This document shows, one piece after another, positions 28,760 through 41,620 of a DNA stretch of 64,000 bases. Location of the stretch: positions 3,348,001-3,412,000 of the forward strand of contig OZ251222.1 in NCBI GenBank assembly GCA_965240325.2. The letters run 5' to 3'. The DNA comes from Rebecca billardiae RCC1528. Lineage: Eukaryota > Haptophyta. Positions within the stretch are counted from its first letter, which is position 1. Each line of letters opens with the position of its first letter. The position numbers and the translations under genes are program-made. The notes under the pieces are model-generated. The model worked only from the letters and a program-made list of their open reading frames with translations. It ran no database searches and was not told the DNA's origin.

Positions 28760-31700
28760 CCAAACGAGCCCCCGAGCGCCTCCGCCACCGAGCGCGCGAC
28801 CAGCGGCGAGCCGCGCCCGCCGGCGACGAGCGGCGAGCCGCGGCGCGCCGAGCCCGAGCCGAATGAGCCGTCGCCCTTCGCGCCGGGCGTCTCGAGCGAC
28901 AAGCGCGCGCCGCGGCTCAGCCGCGACTGCCGGATCTCCTGCCGGATGTCCTTGGAGCCGCGCGCGCCGCGCGCCCCGGCCGCGGCGTGCGGCTGCGGCA
29001 GCACGACGCGCTCGTCGTGCACGCGCGCGATGCGCGCAAAGCACAGGCGCTGCTTGAGCGGGCGCGAGAGCGCGGCCGCCTGCGCGCCCGAGAGCACCAC
29101 CGCGACGCCCAGGTCGCGCGTCGACGGCTCGGCGCGCTCGAGCGTGTCGAACGGCCGGCCCCACGCGCAGTACGCCAGCCGCTCGCCCGCGACCAACACG
29201 CCTCGCACGAGCGTGCCGTAAGTGATCGAGACCGTCACCTGCAGCCCGACGCGGTGCCGGTCGTTGAAGAGCTGCAGCGCGCGCTCGAACTTGTCGACGA
29301 GGAGCAGGCACGTCTGCAGCGCCTCGTTCAGCGCGCGCGGCTCGAACGGCGCCTCGTCGTCCGCAGGCGCGGGCAGCTGCCTGGCGGCCGCGCCCGGCGA
29401 GCCCGCGCCCGCGCTGCCGCAGCGCTCGGCCGCGCCGCCGCCGCTCGCCGCCGCGCCGCCGCGGCCGCTGCCGCCGTTGCCGCCGGCCGCCGTCCCGCAC
29501 GCGCTGGGCGGGTTGGACGGGTTGGACGCGGAGCAGAACGACGACGGCAGGGACGCGGGCTCGGAGGTGTGCTCGTGGCGCGAGTGGAAGGAGGAGGCGC
29601 GCACGTCCCGATCGTCCGCGCCCGCGTGCCTGAACCTGCCCGAGGCACACTCGGGAGAGCCCGAGCCGGAGCCGCTGCCGCCCGCGCCCGCGGAGCGCGG
29701 GGTGCGGAGCGGCGGGAGCGTCGAGAGCGCGCTCGTGAGCGAGTCCTGCCGGCTCCCACGCCCGCCGGACGGGGCGGACGAGACGACCGAGTTGACGCGC
29801 TCGTCACGCGAGCCGGAGCGATCCTCGCGCGGGCCTGGCGCGGGCTCTGCGGCGCGCGTGCGCGCCGGCCGCCTCGGCGTCGGGTGGACGAGCAGCAGGT
29901 ACTCGGAGCTCAGCCCGAACGTGCTCGCCTTCTCGCAGCGCGCCGTGTCCTCCAGCAGCGCGTCGAGCATCGCGTACAGCTCGGTGTACACGGTGAGCAC
30001 GTCCGAGGCGGAGAGCAGCTTGTACAGGGACGCCTCGCCCGCGAGCCGCACCGCAATCAGCCCCGTGTCCACCGCAGCCATGTCCGACTTCTCGAGCGCC
30101 GAGAGCGTGAGCGGGAAGGAGCGCGGCAGCAGCGAGCGCTGCAGGGCGAGCTCGTTGCGCACGCGCTCCGCGAGCTCGGCGCGCGCGACCGCCCCCTCCA
30201 GCTCCGTCCAGACGAAGGAGACGGCCTCGCCCGCGCTCACGTGCTTGGCGTGCGCGCTCAGCGCGAGCGCGAGCGCGCCGCCGCCGAGCGCGCGCGCCGC
30301 GAGCGAGCCGCCCTCCGCACCCGCGTGCAGCTCGAGGGCGCCGCGCGCCGCGAGCGCGCCCGCGAGCGCGCCCGCGCCGCCGAGCGCGCCCGCGCTCGCC
30401 GCGCCGCCGTGGCCGAGCACGCTGAGCGCGGGCAGCTTGGCCGCCGCCCACAGCAAAAGGGCCGTCCACGCGCCGACCGCGACGCGCAGCGCGGCGTGCG
30501 CGGCCGGGTGGCGGTCGTCGAGCAGCAGGACGAGGCACAGGGCGCGCGCGAGCGCGAGGGCGCACAGCGCGCACAGCGCCGCGCCAAACGCGTGCGCACC
30601 CGCGCGCTCGGCCAGCGCGCGCCCCGCCGCCGCGTCGGCGAGCGGCTGCTGCTCGGACGCGCCCATGCGCGACGCGGACGTCGGGCTGCTGCGCTGCGCC
30701 GAGCGGGCCGGTGAGCCGAGGAAGCGAGGGGACGCCATCGAGGCCGAGGCGAGGGAGGCGGCGTCGTCCGCCGTCGCCGAGCGGGCGGGGGAGCGCGGGC
30801 GCTCCACGCTGCTGCTGCCGCCCGTGTCAGACATGCGCCCGAGCGTGCCCGAGCCGCTGCCCAGCGCGAGGTGCTCGTCCGACTCGCGCGGACTCGGCGG
30901 CGCGGGCTGGACGCCTGAGGCGCGGCCACTTGCGAGCCGGCTGACTGCGGGCTCGGAGGAGGCGAGGACGCGCGCGACCGCGCGCGGCATCTGCGGCGAA
31001 GGGACGAGCGGGGCGCTCGTCGTCGCCCAGGACACGCCGTCGCCGGAGGAACACGCGCCCGCGCTGCCGCGTGAGTCGCGCCCGGCCGCCACGCCGCCGC
31101 CATGGCTGCCGGAGCGCCGCTCGGCGTCGCTGCCGCCCGACGCGCCGCACGTCGCCTCCGAGACGCGCTCCCAGCGCAGCTTGCGCGACTGCGAGCCGGT
31201 CGCGCCGGACGCGGTGACGAGGCGGTATCGGTCGGTGAGTACCGCGACAGGCGCGGAGGTCCGCACCGAGCTGCTCGCGCGGCGCACCGCGCGCCTCAGC
31301 CTGCCGAGGGCGGCCAGGATGCGCAGGCGCGCCGAGGGCGGCACCGCGCGCACGAGCCGCCCGCCGAGCGCCGCGCCGAGCGCCATCGCGCCGAGCATCC
31401 CCACCGTCGCCCAGAGCAGCGCGGCGTGCACGGCGCGCAGCGCGTGCGGGGCGGCGCTCGCGCAGAGGCCGCGCGCGCACGGGTCCGCGCCCGCGAGCGC
31501 GAGCAGCGCGAGCTGCAGCGCGGCGCTGAGCGCGATCTGCACGCGCGGCTCGTCCGCGCCCTCACAGACCCACAGCACGTGCGTGCGCATGCGCTGCGCC
31601 AGCCGCTCGTGCACAAAGTACGGGTCGATGGCGAGCCACAGCGCGGAGGCGGCGCATGGCGCGCGCAGGCGGAGTAGGAGGCGCGCGCGCACGTTCGCGC

Positions 31701-34700
31701 TCAGCCAGCGGTGCAGCGCCGCGTTGGAGGAGGAGGACGCCTCGTGAGCCCCCCGGCTGCGCTCGGGCTCGGCCGCGCCGCCCTGCCCGCGCAGGGCCGC
31801 CTGCACCGTCACCGCCTTGTGCGCGCTCGAGCCCTCCGCCTCGCTGGCCACGCTCGTCCGGTCGCTGCGCGAGCACGACATGGAGCCGTCCGCGCCCGGC
31901 GAGACGAGCAGCTCCGAGGAGGCGGAGGGGAGGGCGAGCATCGAGCCGGGCGGCGAGGAGGGCGTCGAGGGCTCGGCGAGAGCGAAGCGCACGCGCCCGG
32001 TGGCGGACGCCTGCCGCTCGACCCCCGGCTCGACGCCGCTTGGCGCGCAGCCGGCGGTGCTCGCCGCGCACGCGGCCATCGCCGCGGCCGGCGACGTCAC
32101 GCCGCCGCCACCGCCGTGCGCACTCTCGCCCCGGAGGCTCGCCGAGCCGCCGAGTGCCGGCGCGTCGACGTCGGCGCCGCCCGACGCCTCTCTCTCGATC
32201 AGCAGCGGCGACGGCATGCCGAGCGGCGAGGGCGCAATCACCGTCTTCGTCGCGAGCGCCGAGAGCTGCGGCGAGGCGAGCGGCGACGGCCGACGCCCGG
32301 CCGCGGGCGAGATCCGACTCGCCGGCGGGCGCCGCGGCGGTTTGCCGAAGCTGCCCCCGCCCGCGAGGTCGCCGAGCGCGTCCGGCTCCGCCTCGTCCCG
32401 CACCTCGTCCCGCACCTCGTCCGCGCCAGCCCCCAGCTGGAGCGTGATGGTCGGGGAGCCGGGCGCGGGCGGGTCGAGAGAGGCGAAGGACGGGCGATCG
32501 GACGTGCCCGTGGGTGAGTTGGGCTCGGCGGAGCGGGCGCTCGCGCAGCTCTCGCGGCGCGTGCTGCTGCAGCTGCCGCGCCCGCTGCCGCCGGCGGCTT
32601 CGCAGCTGTCGCGCCGCGAGCTGAGGCCGCTGCCGCGCGCGCTGCCGCGGCCGCTGCCGCCGTTGTCGCGCTCGGCCTCTGCGCCGCCGGGCACGCTCTC
32701 CGCGTCGTCGGAGCTGTTGCGAGAGCGCCTGGCGAACGTGACCGTCCCCTCGCCCTGCGCCTCCGCCCGGGTCGGGTCCTCGCTCGTGCTCCGTCGCAGG
32801 ATGGAGGGCGGGTTCGGGTGTGACGAGCCGGCCGACGACGAGGGCCGCGGCGAGGACGGAGTCACGCGCACCGACGTGCCGGCGGCGGCAAGGAGGCCGC
32901 GGCCGAACGAGAGCTGGCGCCCACGCCCGCGGCCCGGGCTGGTCGCGCGGCCCGGGCTGGTCGCGCGGGCTGGGCTCGTCGCGCGCCCCGGGCTGCGACC
33001 CCTCGCGCCGCGGCCCGGGCTCTCCGCGCGCACCGCGCCCTCGAGCCACGCCTGGTCGTACATGGGCTCACGCCAGAGCGCGCCGCCCTCGGGCTCAGAG
33101 AGGAGCGCGGAGGAGGCGAGCGAGAGGTCGGCCTCGCGCTCGTGCAGCAGCGCGCGCGCGCGCTCGAGCCGCGAGGTGAACGCGATGCCCGATGCCGAGG
33201 CCGCGTGCGTCAGCACCGAGGGCGGCGGCTGCGTGCGCCCACCGCGCCGCGCGAGCGCGACTCCGTCTGAGACGGTGCGCGCCGCGCGCGTCGCGCCACG
33301 ACGCGAGAAGGGCGAGTAGGGCGCCTTGGGGCCCTCGCTGGCGCCGTGCGTGGCGGCGCCCGCGTCGTCGGGCTCGGCCGACCTGCCCGGCGCCGGCTCG
33401 AGCTCGTCGTCGAGCACGCCCACCACGAGCAGCCCCGTGGGCACGAGCAGCACCTCTGACAGCACCGCGTGCAGCTGCTGCAGCGAGGGCGGCACCGCCG
33501 AGCTCGCGCCCGAGCCCGGGCTGAGGTTGGGCTCGGCGCTCCCCGCCTCCGCGCCCGCGAGGAGCACCGCGCTGGCGGCCGTGGCGCGCGTGGACGCGTC
33601 GGCGAAGGTGCGCAGCTTGAAGCGCGACTCGCGCTCGCGCTCGCGCAGCAGCGCCGCCGTCGTCTCGGTGAGGATCACCCCGCTCTGCTTGCGCCCGAGC
33701 TCGCGCGCCACCGCGGGCATCAGCCCGGAGAGGGCGGACGCCGCCTTGACCGCGTCGCCCCACACGCCGAACGAGGCGCCGGAGGTGGAGAGCTTCGAGG
33801 CGAAGCCCTCGACGACGTGGCCGCAGTGCAGCCCGATGCAGATGTGCGAGCCCCACCATCCGTCCGCATCCGCCGCGCCGCCGTGCGCCGCGCCGCCCGA
33901 CGCCGAGGTCGGCTCAGCGCGCTCCGGGACGGTCGCGGCCTCCGTGCCGAAGAGCATTCGGTGCGTGCGCACGACGGCCATCGCCGCCTCGAGCCCCGCG
34001 ATCACGTCCTTGCTCGGCGAGCTCCGCGCCGAGCGCGACGTCGCGACGAGCGCCGTGCTCGAGATCTGCACGAGCGCGAACTTGTGCCGCGAGAGCTGGC
34101 GCTGCGCGACCGTGAAGAGGTGGGCAAGCAGCTCGGCCGTGCGCAGCGCCATCTCGCGCGAGGAGCCGAAGCGCACGTTGAGCCCGTGCACGCGGCAGTG
34201 CAGCACGACGACGAACTCGTGCCGCAGCACGAGCGGCGTGTTCGACTCGCCGCCGTCGTCCGCGCCCGCCGCCGTGCGCGCGCGCCGTGCGGCGACCTCG
34301 TCGAGAACGGCCGTGTACGCTGAGCGCGGCAGCGTGACGGCGAGCAGCCGGTCCGCCTTGTCCGCGGCGGTCGCCAGGTCGTGGCGCGCCTGGCGCGTCT
34401 CGAGCGAGATCTGCGCGCGTGATCCGGTCAGAGAGCCACGCCGACGGACCAGGTTCGCGCGCGCGCGCGCGCGCGCGCACAGCGGGCAGGGAGCCGGGGT
34501 AGGCAGGTGCGCGGGTGAGCGTGCCGTCAGGACGTGGCAACAGGTGCGCGCGCAGAGCGCGCGAGCCGCGCGTGGCGGGGCGGGCCGCGGGTGTGCCGCG
34601 CGCGCGCACCACGAAGTACAGGCGCTCTGCGCGTTCTCGCGAGAAGGCGACCGTGCCGACGGCGCTCACGAAGAGCGCCAGCGCGCACCAGCCGCCGCAG

Positions 34701-35236
34701 GTGTCAAAGAGCGACGGCAGCGCGGCGCTCGGTGTCGACTCCACCACCGCCTGCACCGCGTGCGCGCCGTAGCCGATCGTGGTGAGGGCGAGGAGCGGAA
34801 GGGAGTGCCGCACGACGAGAGGAGACGACGCAAGCGCCGCCTTCGCCGCGAGCGGCGGCAACGTGTCCACGAGCAACGTGGGCGCCTCGTACAGGCGCTC
34901 GAGCGCGACGATCAGGATGATGGTGAGCGCGTGCGGCACGGAGGCGCACAGCTCGCACGAGCGGAGCGAGAGCCTGAAGCGCTGGCTCCACGCCACACTC
35001 GAGGAGAATCGCTCGAGGAGAAGCCAGGCGGCGACGATGTGCCATGCGCTCAGGCCCAGCCTCTGCTCTGAGCGGAGCGCGCCACCCGTCGGTGGGCTCA
35101 CCAACGCTGCGGCGAGTGCCCACGCCGCCATGAGTGCGTCGAAGGCCAGCGAGGTGGCGCGGCATCGTCGGCGCCTATACAACGCCTCCTGGTCCTCGTC
35201 GTCAAAGCACAGGAGCCCGGGCGGCGCCGCCCACAT
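26161..35236 (-). CDS. Twin cyclase-homology membrane protein fused to a split AGC kinase with embedded receiver-like domain
   Basis: Exons (minus) 35236-34610 and 34410-26161; the intron (GTGCGC...GCGCAG) joins them in phase 0 for 2,958 residues. Exon 1 is a membrane cassette of about five helices. Then comes a class III cyclase homology domain (about 230-500; W-G-D-A-V near 425), a long Ser-rich linker, a second membrane cassette (about 1130-1600), and a second cyclase homology domain (about 1650-1990; Y-C-A-W-G-R-P-F near 1955). The metal-binding Asp of the first domain is replaced (V-L-H-C-R), as is the W-G-D Asp of the second, so both look catalytically dead. The kinase follows: G-R-G-A-F-S near 2150, V-A-I-K near 2171, H-R-D-I-K-P-E-N near 2261, D-F-G near 2282, then about 550 residues before M-A-P-E near 2847. 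The insert holds a receiver-like fold (2388-2586) that keeps the beta-3 Asp (I-L-V-D-A-S) but lacks the acidic pair and the Lys. A DFG-APE insert recalls Greatwall/Rim15. The kinase looks active. Confidence 0.85.
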
Positions 35237-35560
35237 GCCGGGCCGGCGCCTCGCAAGCCGCGCCACACCAGGGCCGGGGCACTGCTGCTAGCCGCACCGT
35301 AACCTGCGTTTACTTGCTTGTGAGGGCTGGCGCCTGGCAGAGGCGCCCCCGTGCAGGCGTGCACTCCTGTGCGAGTGTGCGCGTACCCGCTTTATCTGGT
35401 ATATGATAGATACTCGCGCGGGTGAAGTAGTCAAAACAAAACTTACGGGTATGCTGGCTTATAGGGGAATTTAAAAAGGGTATGCTGGCTTATTCAGCGG
35501 TCGTAACGCTACTATCATATATTCTGGAAACCCACGAGAACAAAGGCACGACTTCACGCT
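35237..35560. other. Promoter-side spacer between kinase gene and E2
   Basis: Non-coding, AT-richer than the exons, with a short direct repeat GGGTATGCTGGCTTAT (about 35447-35462 and 35478-35493). It likely holds the promoter of the minus-strand kinase gene; no TATA box stands out. Confidence 0.5.
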
Positions 35561-35567
35561 GGGGACC

Positions 35568-36150
35568 CAGTAAGGTCTGGCGTTTGCCACTGGCGACTGC
35601 ACACGGCAACAGGGGCGTTTGCGCCCTGTTGTCGTGTGCACACTGGGGCGCAAAAGGGGTCACCCTCAGGGGGTTTCGCACTGCTGTTGCCGTGTGCACC
35701 GGCCCGCTGTGGCCGTGCACACGGCAACAGGGCGCAAACGGCCCTGTTGCCGTGTGCAGGCGTGCATGGCTTGCGATGGCAGCCAGCCGTCAGCAGGGCG
35801 CCACGCCCACTGTTCGTTGGTAGGCTGGCCCGATGGCGTCGCGGAGCTCACGCGTACGGGGGAGGAGGGCATCGACGAGGAGACGACCAAGGGCGAGAAG
35901 CAGCAGGGGGCACGCAGCACGGGGCTCGGAGCATGCCGCGAGCACGCGTGCCTCCACACCGTCGCACATCAACCTTGCTCGTAGCTGTGCGCTGTGCTGC
36001 CACTCATCTCACCATCGCCCATGCTACGGGCGCGGCCGGGTGGTGGGCATCTACCTGTCGGCGCAGCACTGGCACCGGTGGTCGCCAGACACTCCTCGAC
36101 TTGCTCTGCGCGTCACAGCAAGGAGACGGCAGCGGCACAGCTGTGTGAGC
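35568..36150 (+). repeat. E2 left terminal inverted repeat
   Basis: Nearly identical to E1 4556-5139, including the CACACGGCAACAG hairpin cluster; a one-base difference (G for A) is visible near 36152. Confidence 0.85.
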
Positions 36151-36489
36151 TCGCAGATGAAGTGCTCCTCTGCTTTGCGAGGCTGAGAGGCTGAGCACGC
36201 GTGGCGAGCGCTGGCATTCCCCCGCATTCATGAGACCAACAGGTACATAGCCGTGCCCAGGAGCGCAGGACCAACCGCCGGGTGCTGCTTCAAACACCTG
36301 CGCCCCACTCTGCCGGCAGGCTGAGGGGCGCTCTACTCTATGCTGCACGCGGCAGCAGCAGCTGGGCCGCTGGGATGGTCCTGCACGGATGACGGCGGTC
36401 GCCGCGGCTGACAGCTTGGTGTCACTGGTTCGAAGGGCCTGGACGACGGACGCGCCGAGCGTGGTGACGCTGCTCGATGCGCCCACGGC

Positions 36490-38190
36490 ACTGCCAAGCG
36501 CGCTGGAGCCGCTGCCTCGAGCACTACTGTGCCCGCGCCCAGCTTGGACAGCAGCAGCTGCGCTCAACTCCGCGCCGCGTGCCGTGGCAGCAGCAGGGAT
36601 GGTGCCACGGCGGCCGGCGGCGGCCGACGGAGCTGTCGGCTCGGCGGTGCACGCCCGAGGGGCCTGGGCGGTGGGCGCACCGAACGCGGTGCCGCTGCTC
36701 GCCTCGCCCATGGCGCTGGAGCCGCTGCCATCCGACGCTGCTGCGCCCGCGCCCAGCTTGCGCAGCAGCGGCTGCGCTCGACTCCGCGCAGAGTGCGGCG
36801 GCAGCAGCAGGGATGGTGCTACGGTGGGCGACGACGGTCGCTAGAGCTGAAAGCTCGGCGGTGTGCGCCCGAGGGGCCTGGGCGGTGGGCGCACCGAACG
36901 CGGTGCCGCTGCTCGCCTCGCCCATGGCGCTCGAGCCGCTGCCATCCGACGCTGCTGCGCCCGCGCCCAGCTTGGGCAGCAGCGGCTGCGCTCGACTCCG
37001 CGCAGAGTGCGGCGGCAGCAGCAGGGATGGTGCTACGGTGGGCGACGACGGTCGCTAGAGCTGAAAGCTCGGCGGTGCGCGCCCGAGGGGCCTGGGTGGT
37101 GGGCGCACCGACGCGGTGCCGCTGCTCGCCTCGCCCATGGCGCTCGAGCCGCTGCCATCCGACGCTGCTGCGCCCGCGCCCAGCTTGGGCAGCAGCGGCT
37201 GCGCTCGACTCCGCGCAGAGTGCGGCGGCAGCAGCAGGGATGGTGCTACGGTGGGCGACGACGGTCGCTAGAGCTGCAAGCTCGGCGGTGCGCGCCCGAG
37301 GGGCCTGGGCGGTGGGTGCACCGAACGCGGTGCCGCTGCTCGCCTCGCCCATGGCGCTGAAGCCGCTGCCATCCGACGCTGCTGCGCCCGCGCCCAGCTT
37401 GGGCAGCAGCGGCTGCGCTCGACTCCGCGCAGAGTGCGGCGGCAGCAGCAGGGATGGTGCTACGGTGGGCGACGACGGTCGCTAGAGCTGAAAGCTCGGC
37501 GGTGTGCGCCCGAGGGGCCTTGGCGGTGGGCGCACCGAACGCGGTGCCGCTGCTCGCCTCGCCCATGGCGCTCGAGCCGCTGCCATCCGACGCTGCTGCG
37601 CACGCGCCAAGCTTGGGCAGCAGCGGCTGCGCTCGACTCCGCGCAGAGTGCGGCGGCAGCAGCAGGGATGGTGCTACGGTGGGCGACGACGGTCGCTTGA
37701 GCTGAAAGCTCGGCGGTGCGCGCCCGAGGGGCCTGGGCGGTGGGCGCACCGAACGCGGTGCCGCTGCTCGCCTCGCCCATGGCGCTGGAGCCGCTGCCAT
37801 CCGACGCTGCTGCGCCCGCGCCCAGCTTGGGCAGCAGCGGCTGCGCTCGACTCCGCGCCGCGTGCGGCGGCAGCAGCAGGGATGGTGCTGCGGTGGGCGA
37901 CGACGGTCGCTAGAGCTGAAAGCTCAGCGGTGTGCGCCTGAGGGGCCTGGGCGGTGGGTGCATTGAGCGCGCTGACGCCTCTCGCCTCGCCCGGCGCGCT
38001 CGAGCCGCTGCCATCCGATGCTGCCGCGCCCGCGCCCTGTCGCGCCGAGTGCGGCTGCAGCATCAGGGATGGCGCCACGGCGGGCGGGCGGCGGTGCATG
38101 CAGCTAGCAGCTCGGTGCTGCACGCGCGAGGGGCCTGGGCGGCAGACGCGCGCAATGCAGTGACGCTGATGCACGCGTCAGGCGCGCTGG
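36490..38190 (+). repeat. E2 left tandem array, about 214-bp units
   Basis: The landmark CCATCCGACG recurs about every 214 bp from 36728 to 37798, six clear units plus diverged edge units, against four in E1. Neighbouring units are almost identical, which points to recent unequal exchange or slippage. Confidence 0.85.
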
Positions 38191-39000
38191 CCAGCCCCCG
38201 GAGCTGTCGCTACGACACTTCTTCTGTCCCGTGCTGCGAGCCGAGCCGCCAGCAGGTTCCGGGGCGGGCCAATGCCGGTCAGCTCATATTCATAAGGCCG
38301 GCGGCGCAGACCAGTCGTAGCCCGGCAGGTAGGCGATGCAGAAGTTATCAGCAGCATCATGCATCGTCATCACTACATCAGCATCCGCCTAGACGAGTAC
38401 GTAAGAACTACGACTATCTTTAAATTATATATATATACACGCGTACTACGGCACCGAGCATATATCTCGAATCGTCATCGTCAATCTCCGACTAGCCGTT
38501 CAGAGCGGTACTCCGACTACGACGATGCATCAGCCAGCCCCGGGGCGGCGGCTGTCCGACACTCTGCCGTCAGAATGTGCGTATATAAGTGACTCTACTT
38601 ACTCCACCTAGCGGTCTATCCGGATCGGTACCCTGGCGGCGGTGTTGTCGTCTGTCCGCCGTCACAGACTGACTCGCGTAGCTAGTCACTTATCAGTGAT
38701 GTGATGGTCTCGCCGTCCGCGTCCGGACTGTCGACGACAAGTTGTGCTGGGCCTGGCGGCTCACAGTGTAAGTTAGTAGTAGCTAACTCATCAATGTAAG
38801 AGCAGCAGTAGTGAGCAGCAGCAGTAGCAGCTCGACTGCTGGCGTCATCACCGTGCTACGTACACTCCGGCGCGACACGGTCACGGTCAGCTGGTCAGCA
38901 GTCTATACTCTTACGCCGGGACCGTAGCAGTACTGTAGTAGAGTACGTATACCAATAACGTATATATATATATATATATAGTTTTAACGACGACCGGTCG
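38191..39000. other. E2 single-copy core
   Basis: Same core as E1 6741-7500. It contains a TA run at 38961-38981 not found in E1 and several few-base indels. No coding potential seen. Confidence 0.7.
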
Positions 39001-39139
39001 GCGCGCGTGCCAAGCAGCACCCAGCACCGCCCGACCACCGCCGCCAGCCTGGCCGTGGCACCTCCCTGCTGCTACCACCGCATGCGGCGCGAAGCCTCCG
39101 GAGCGCAGCTGCTGCCAGGCCTGCCAGCTGCAGCCGTGC

Positions 39140-41620
39140 AGCGGCGCCGGGGCGCGGGCGCAGCGGCATCGGATGGCAGAGGCTCGAGCGCGCTACGGAA
39201 CGAGGCGAGCGGCTACACCGCGCTCGGTGCGTCCAGCGCCCACGCCTCTCGGGTGGGCACTGCCAAGCTTTCAGCTGTTGCGGCCGCCCGCCGTGGCACC
39301 ATCCCTGCTGCTGCTGCCGCACGCGGCGCGGAGTCGAGCGCTGCTGCTGCTGCCCTGGCCGGGCGCGGGCGCAGCAGCACCGGATGGCAGCGGCTCCAGC
39401 GCTATGGGCGAGGCGAGCAGCGGCACCGCGCTCGGTGCGTCCAGCGCCCACGCCCCTCGGGCGTGCACCGCCGAGCTGCCGGCTGCAGCAACCACCGCCG
39501 CCCGCCGTGGCACCATCCCTGCTGCTGCTGCCGCACGCGGTGCGGAGTCGAGCGCAGCCGCTGCTGCCCAAGCTGGGCGCGGGCGCAGCAGCGTCGGATG
39601 GCAGCGGCTCCAGCGCCATGGGCGAGGCGAGCAGCGGCACTGCGTTCTGTGCGCCCAGCGCCCAGGCTCCTCGGGCGTGCGCTGCCGAGCTTCCAGCTGC
39701 GTCGACCGCCGCCGCCCGCCGTGGCACCATCCCTGCTGCTGCCGCCGCACGCGGCGCGGAGTCAGGCGCGGCTGCTGCTGCCAAAGCTGGGCGCGGGTGC
39801 AGCAGCATCGGATGGCAGCGGCTCGAGCGCGCTGCGGGAGGCCAGCGGGGACACCGCGCTCGGTGCGTCCAACGACCAGGCCCCTCGGGCGCACACCGCC
39901 GAGCTTTCAGCTCCAGCGACCGCCGCCGCCCGCCGTGGCACCATCCCTGCTGCTGCTGCCGCACGCGGCGCGGAGTCGAGCGCAGCCGCTGCTGCCCAAG
40001 CTGGGCGCGGGCGCAGCAGCGTCGGATGGCAGCGGCTCGAGCGCCATGGGCGAGGCGAGCAGCGGCACCGCGCTCGGTGCGCCCACCGCCCAGGCCCCTC
40101 GGGCGCACACAGCCGAGCTTTCAGCTCCAGCGACCGCCGCCGCCCGCCGTGGCACCATCCCTGCTGCTGCTGCCGCACGCGGCGCGGAGTCGAGCGCAGC
40201 CGCTGCTGCCCAAGCTTGGCGCGTGCGCAGCAGCGTCGGATGGCAGCGGCTCGAGCGCCATGGGCGAGGCGAGCAGCGGCACCGCGCTCGGTGCGCCCAC
40301 CGCCCAGGCCCCTCGGGCGCACACAGCCGAGCTTTCAGCTCCAGCGACCGCCGCCGCCCACAGTGGCACCATCCCTGCTGCTGCTGCCGCACGCGGCGCG
40401 GAGTCGAGCGCCGCTGCTGCTGCTGCCCCAGCTGGGCGTGGGCGCACCAGCACCGGATGGCAGCGGCTCGAGCGCCATGGGCGAGGCGAGCAGCGGCACC
40501 GCGCTCGGTGCGTCCAGCGCCCACGCCCCTCGGGCGCACACTGCCGAGCTTTCAGCTCCAGCGACCCACGCCGCCCGCCGTGGCACCATCCCTGCTGCTG
40601 CCGCCGCACTCGGCGCGGAGTCGAGCGCAGCCGCTGCTGCCCAAGCTTGGCGCGGGCGCAGCAGCGTCGGATGGCAGCGGCTCGAGCGCCATGGGCGAGG
40701 CGAGCAGCGGCGCCGCGTTCGGTGCGCCCACCGCCCAGGCCCCTCGGGCGCACACAGCCGAGCTTTCAGCTCCAGCGACCGCCGCCGCCCACAGTGGCAC
40801 CATCCCTGCTGCTGCTGCCGCACGCGGCGCGGAGTCGAGCGCCGCTGCTGCTGCTGCCCCAGCTGGGCGTGGGCGCACCAGCACCGGATGGCAGCGGCTC
40901 GAGCGCCATGGGCGAGGCGAGCAGCGGCACCGCGCTCGGTGCGTCCAGCGCCAACGCCCCTCGGGCGCACACTGCCGAGCTTTCAGCTCCAGCGACCCAC
41001 GCCGCCCGCCGTGGCACCATCCCTGCTGCTGCCGCCGCACTCGGCGCGGAGTCGAGCGCAGCCGCTGCTGCCCAAGCTTGGCGCGGGCGCAGCAGCGTCG
41101 GATGGCAGCGGCTCGAGCGCCATGGGCGAGGCGAGCAGCGGCGCCGCGTTCGGTGCGCCCACCGCCCAGGCCCCTCGGGCGCACACAGCCGAGCTTTCAG
41201 CTCCAGCGACCGCCGCCGCCCACCGTGGCACCATCCCTGCTGCTGCTGCCGCACGCGGCGCGGAGTCTAGCGCAGCCGCTGCTGCCCAAGCTTGGCGCGG
41301 GCGCAGCAGCGTCGGATGGCAGCGGCTCCAGCGCGCTGCGGGAGGCGAGCAGTGACACCGCGCTCGGTGCATCCAATGCCCGGGCCCCTCGGGCGCGCAC
41401 CGCCGAGCTGACAGCTGCGCCGACCCACGCCGCCCGCCGTGGCACCATCCCTGCTGCTGCAGCCAATGCGGCGCGGAGTCAAGTGCAGCTGCAGCTGGGC
41501 CCCAGCTGGGCGCGGGCACAGCAGCACCAGATGGCAGCGGCTCCAGCGCGCTGGGCAGTGCCGTGGTCGTGTGGAGTAACGTCACCGCGCTCGGCGCGTC
41601 CATCGACGAGGCCCCTCGAG
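39140..41620 (-). repeat. E2 right tandem array with a dimeric higher-order repeat
   Basis: Landmark CGGATGG positions 40023, 40237, 40454, 40668, 40885, 41099 and 41313 give spacings 214, 217, 214, 217, 214, 214. Units of 214 and 217 bp alternate, and 40237-40667 is repeated almost exactly at 40668-41098, so a 431-bp dimer is itself amplified. Confidence 0.82.

Noticed and set aside
26218-33319. Long plus-strand frames over the kinase gene
   Set aside because: Antisense to recognisable kinase, cyclase and receiver motifs.
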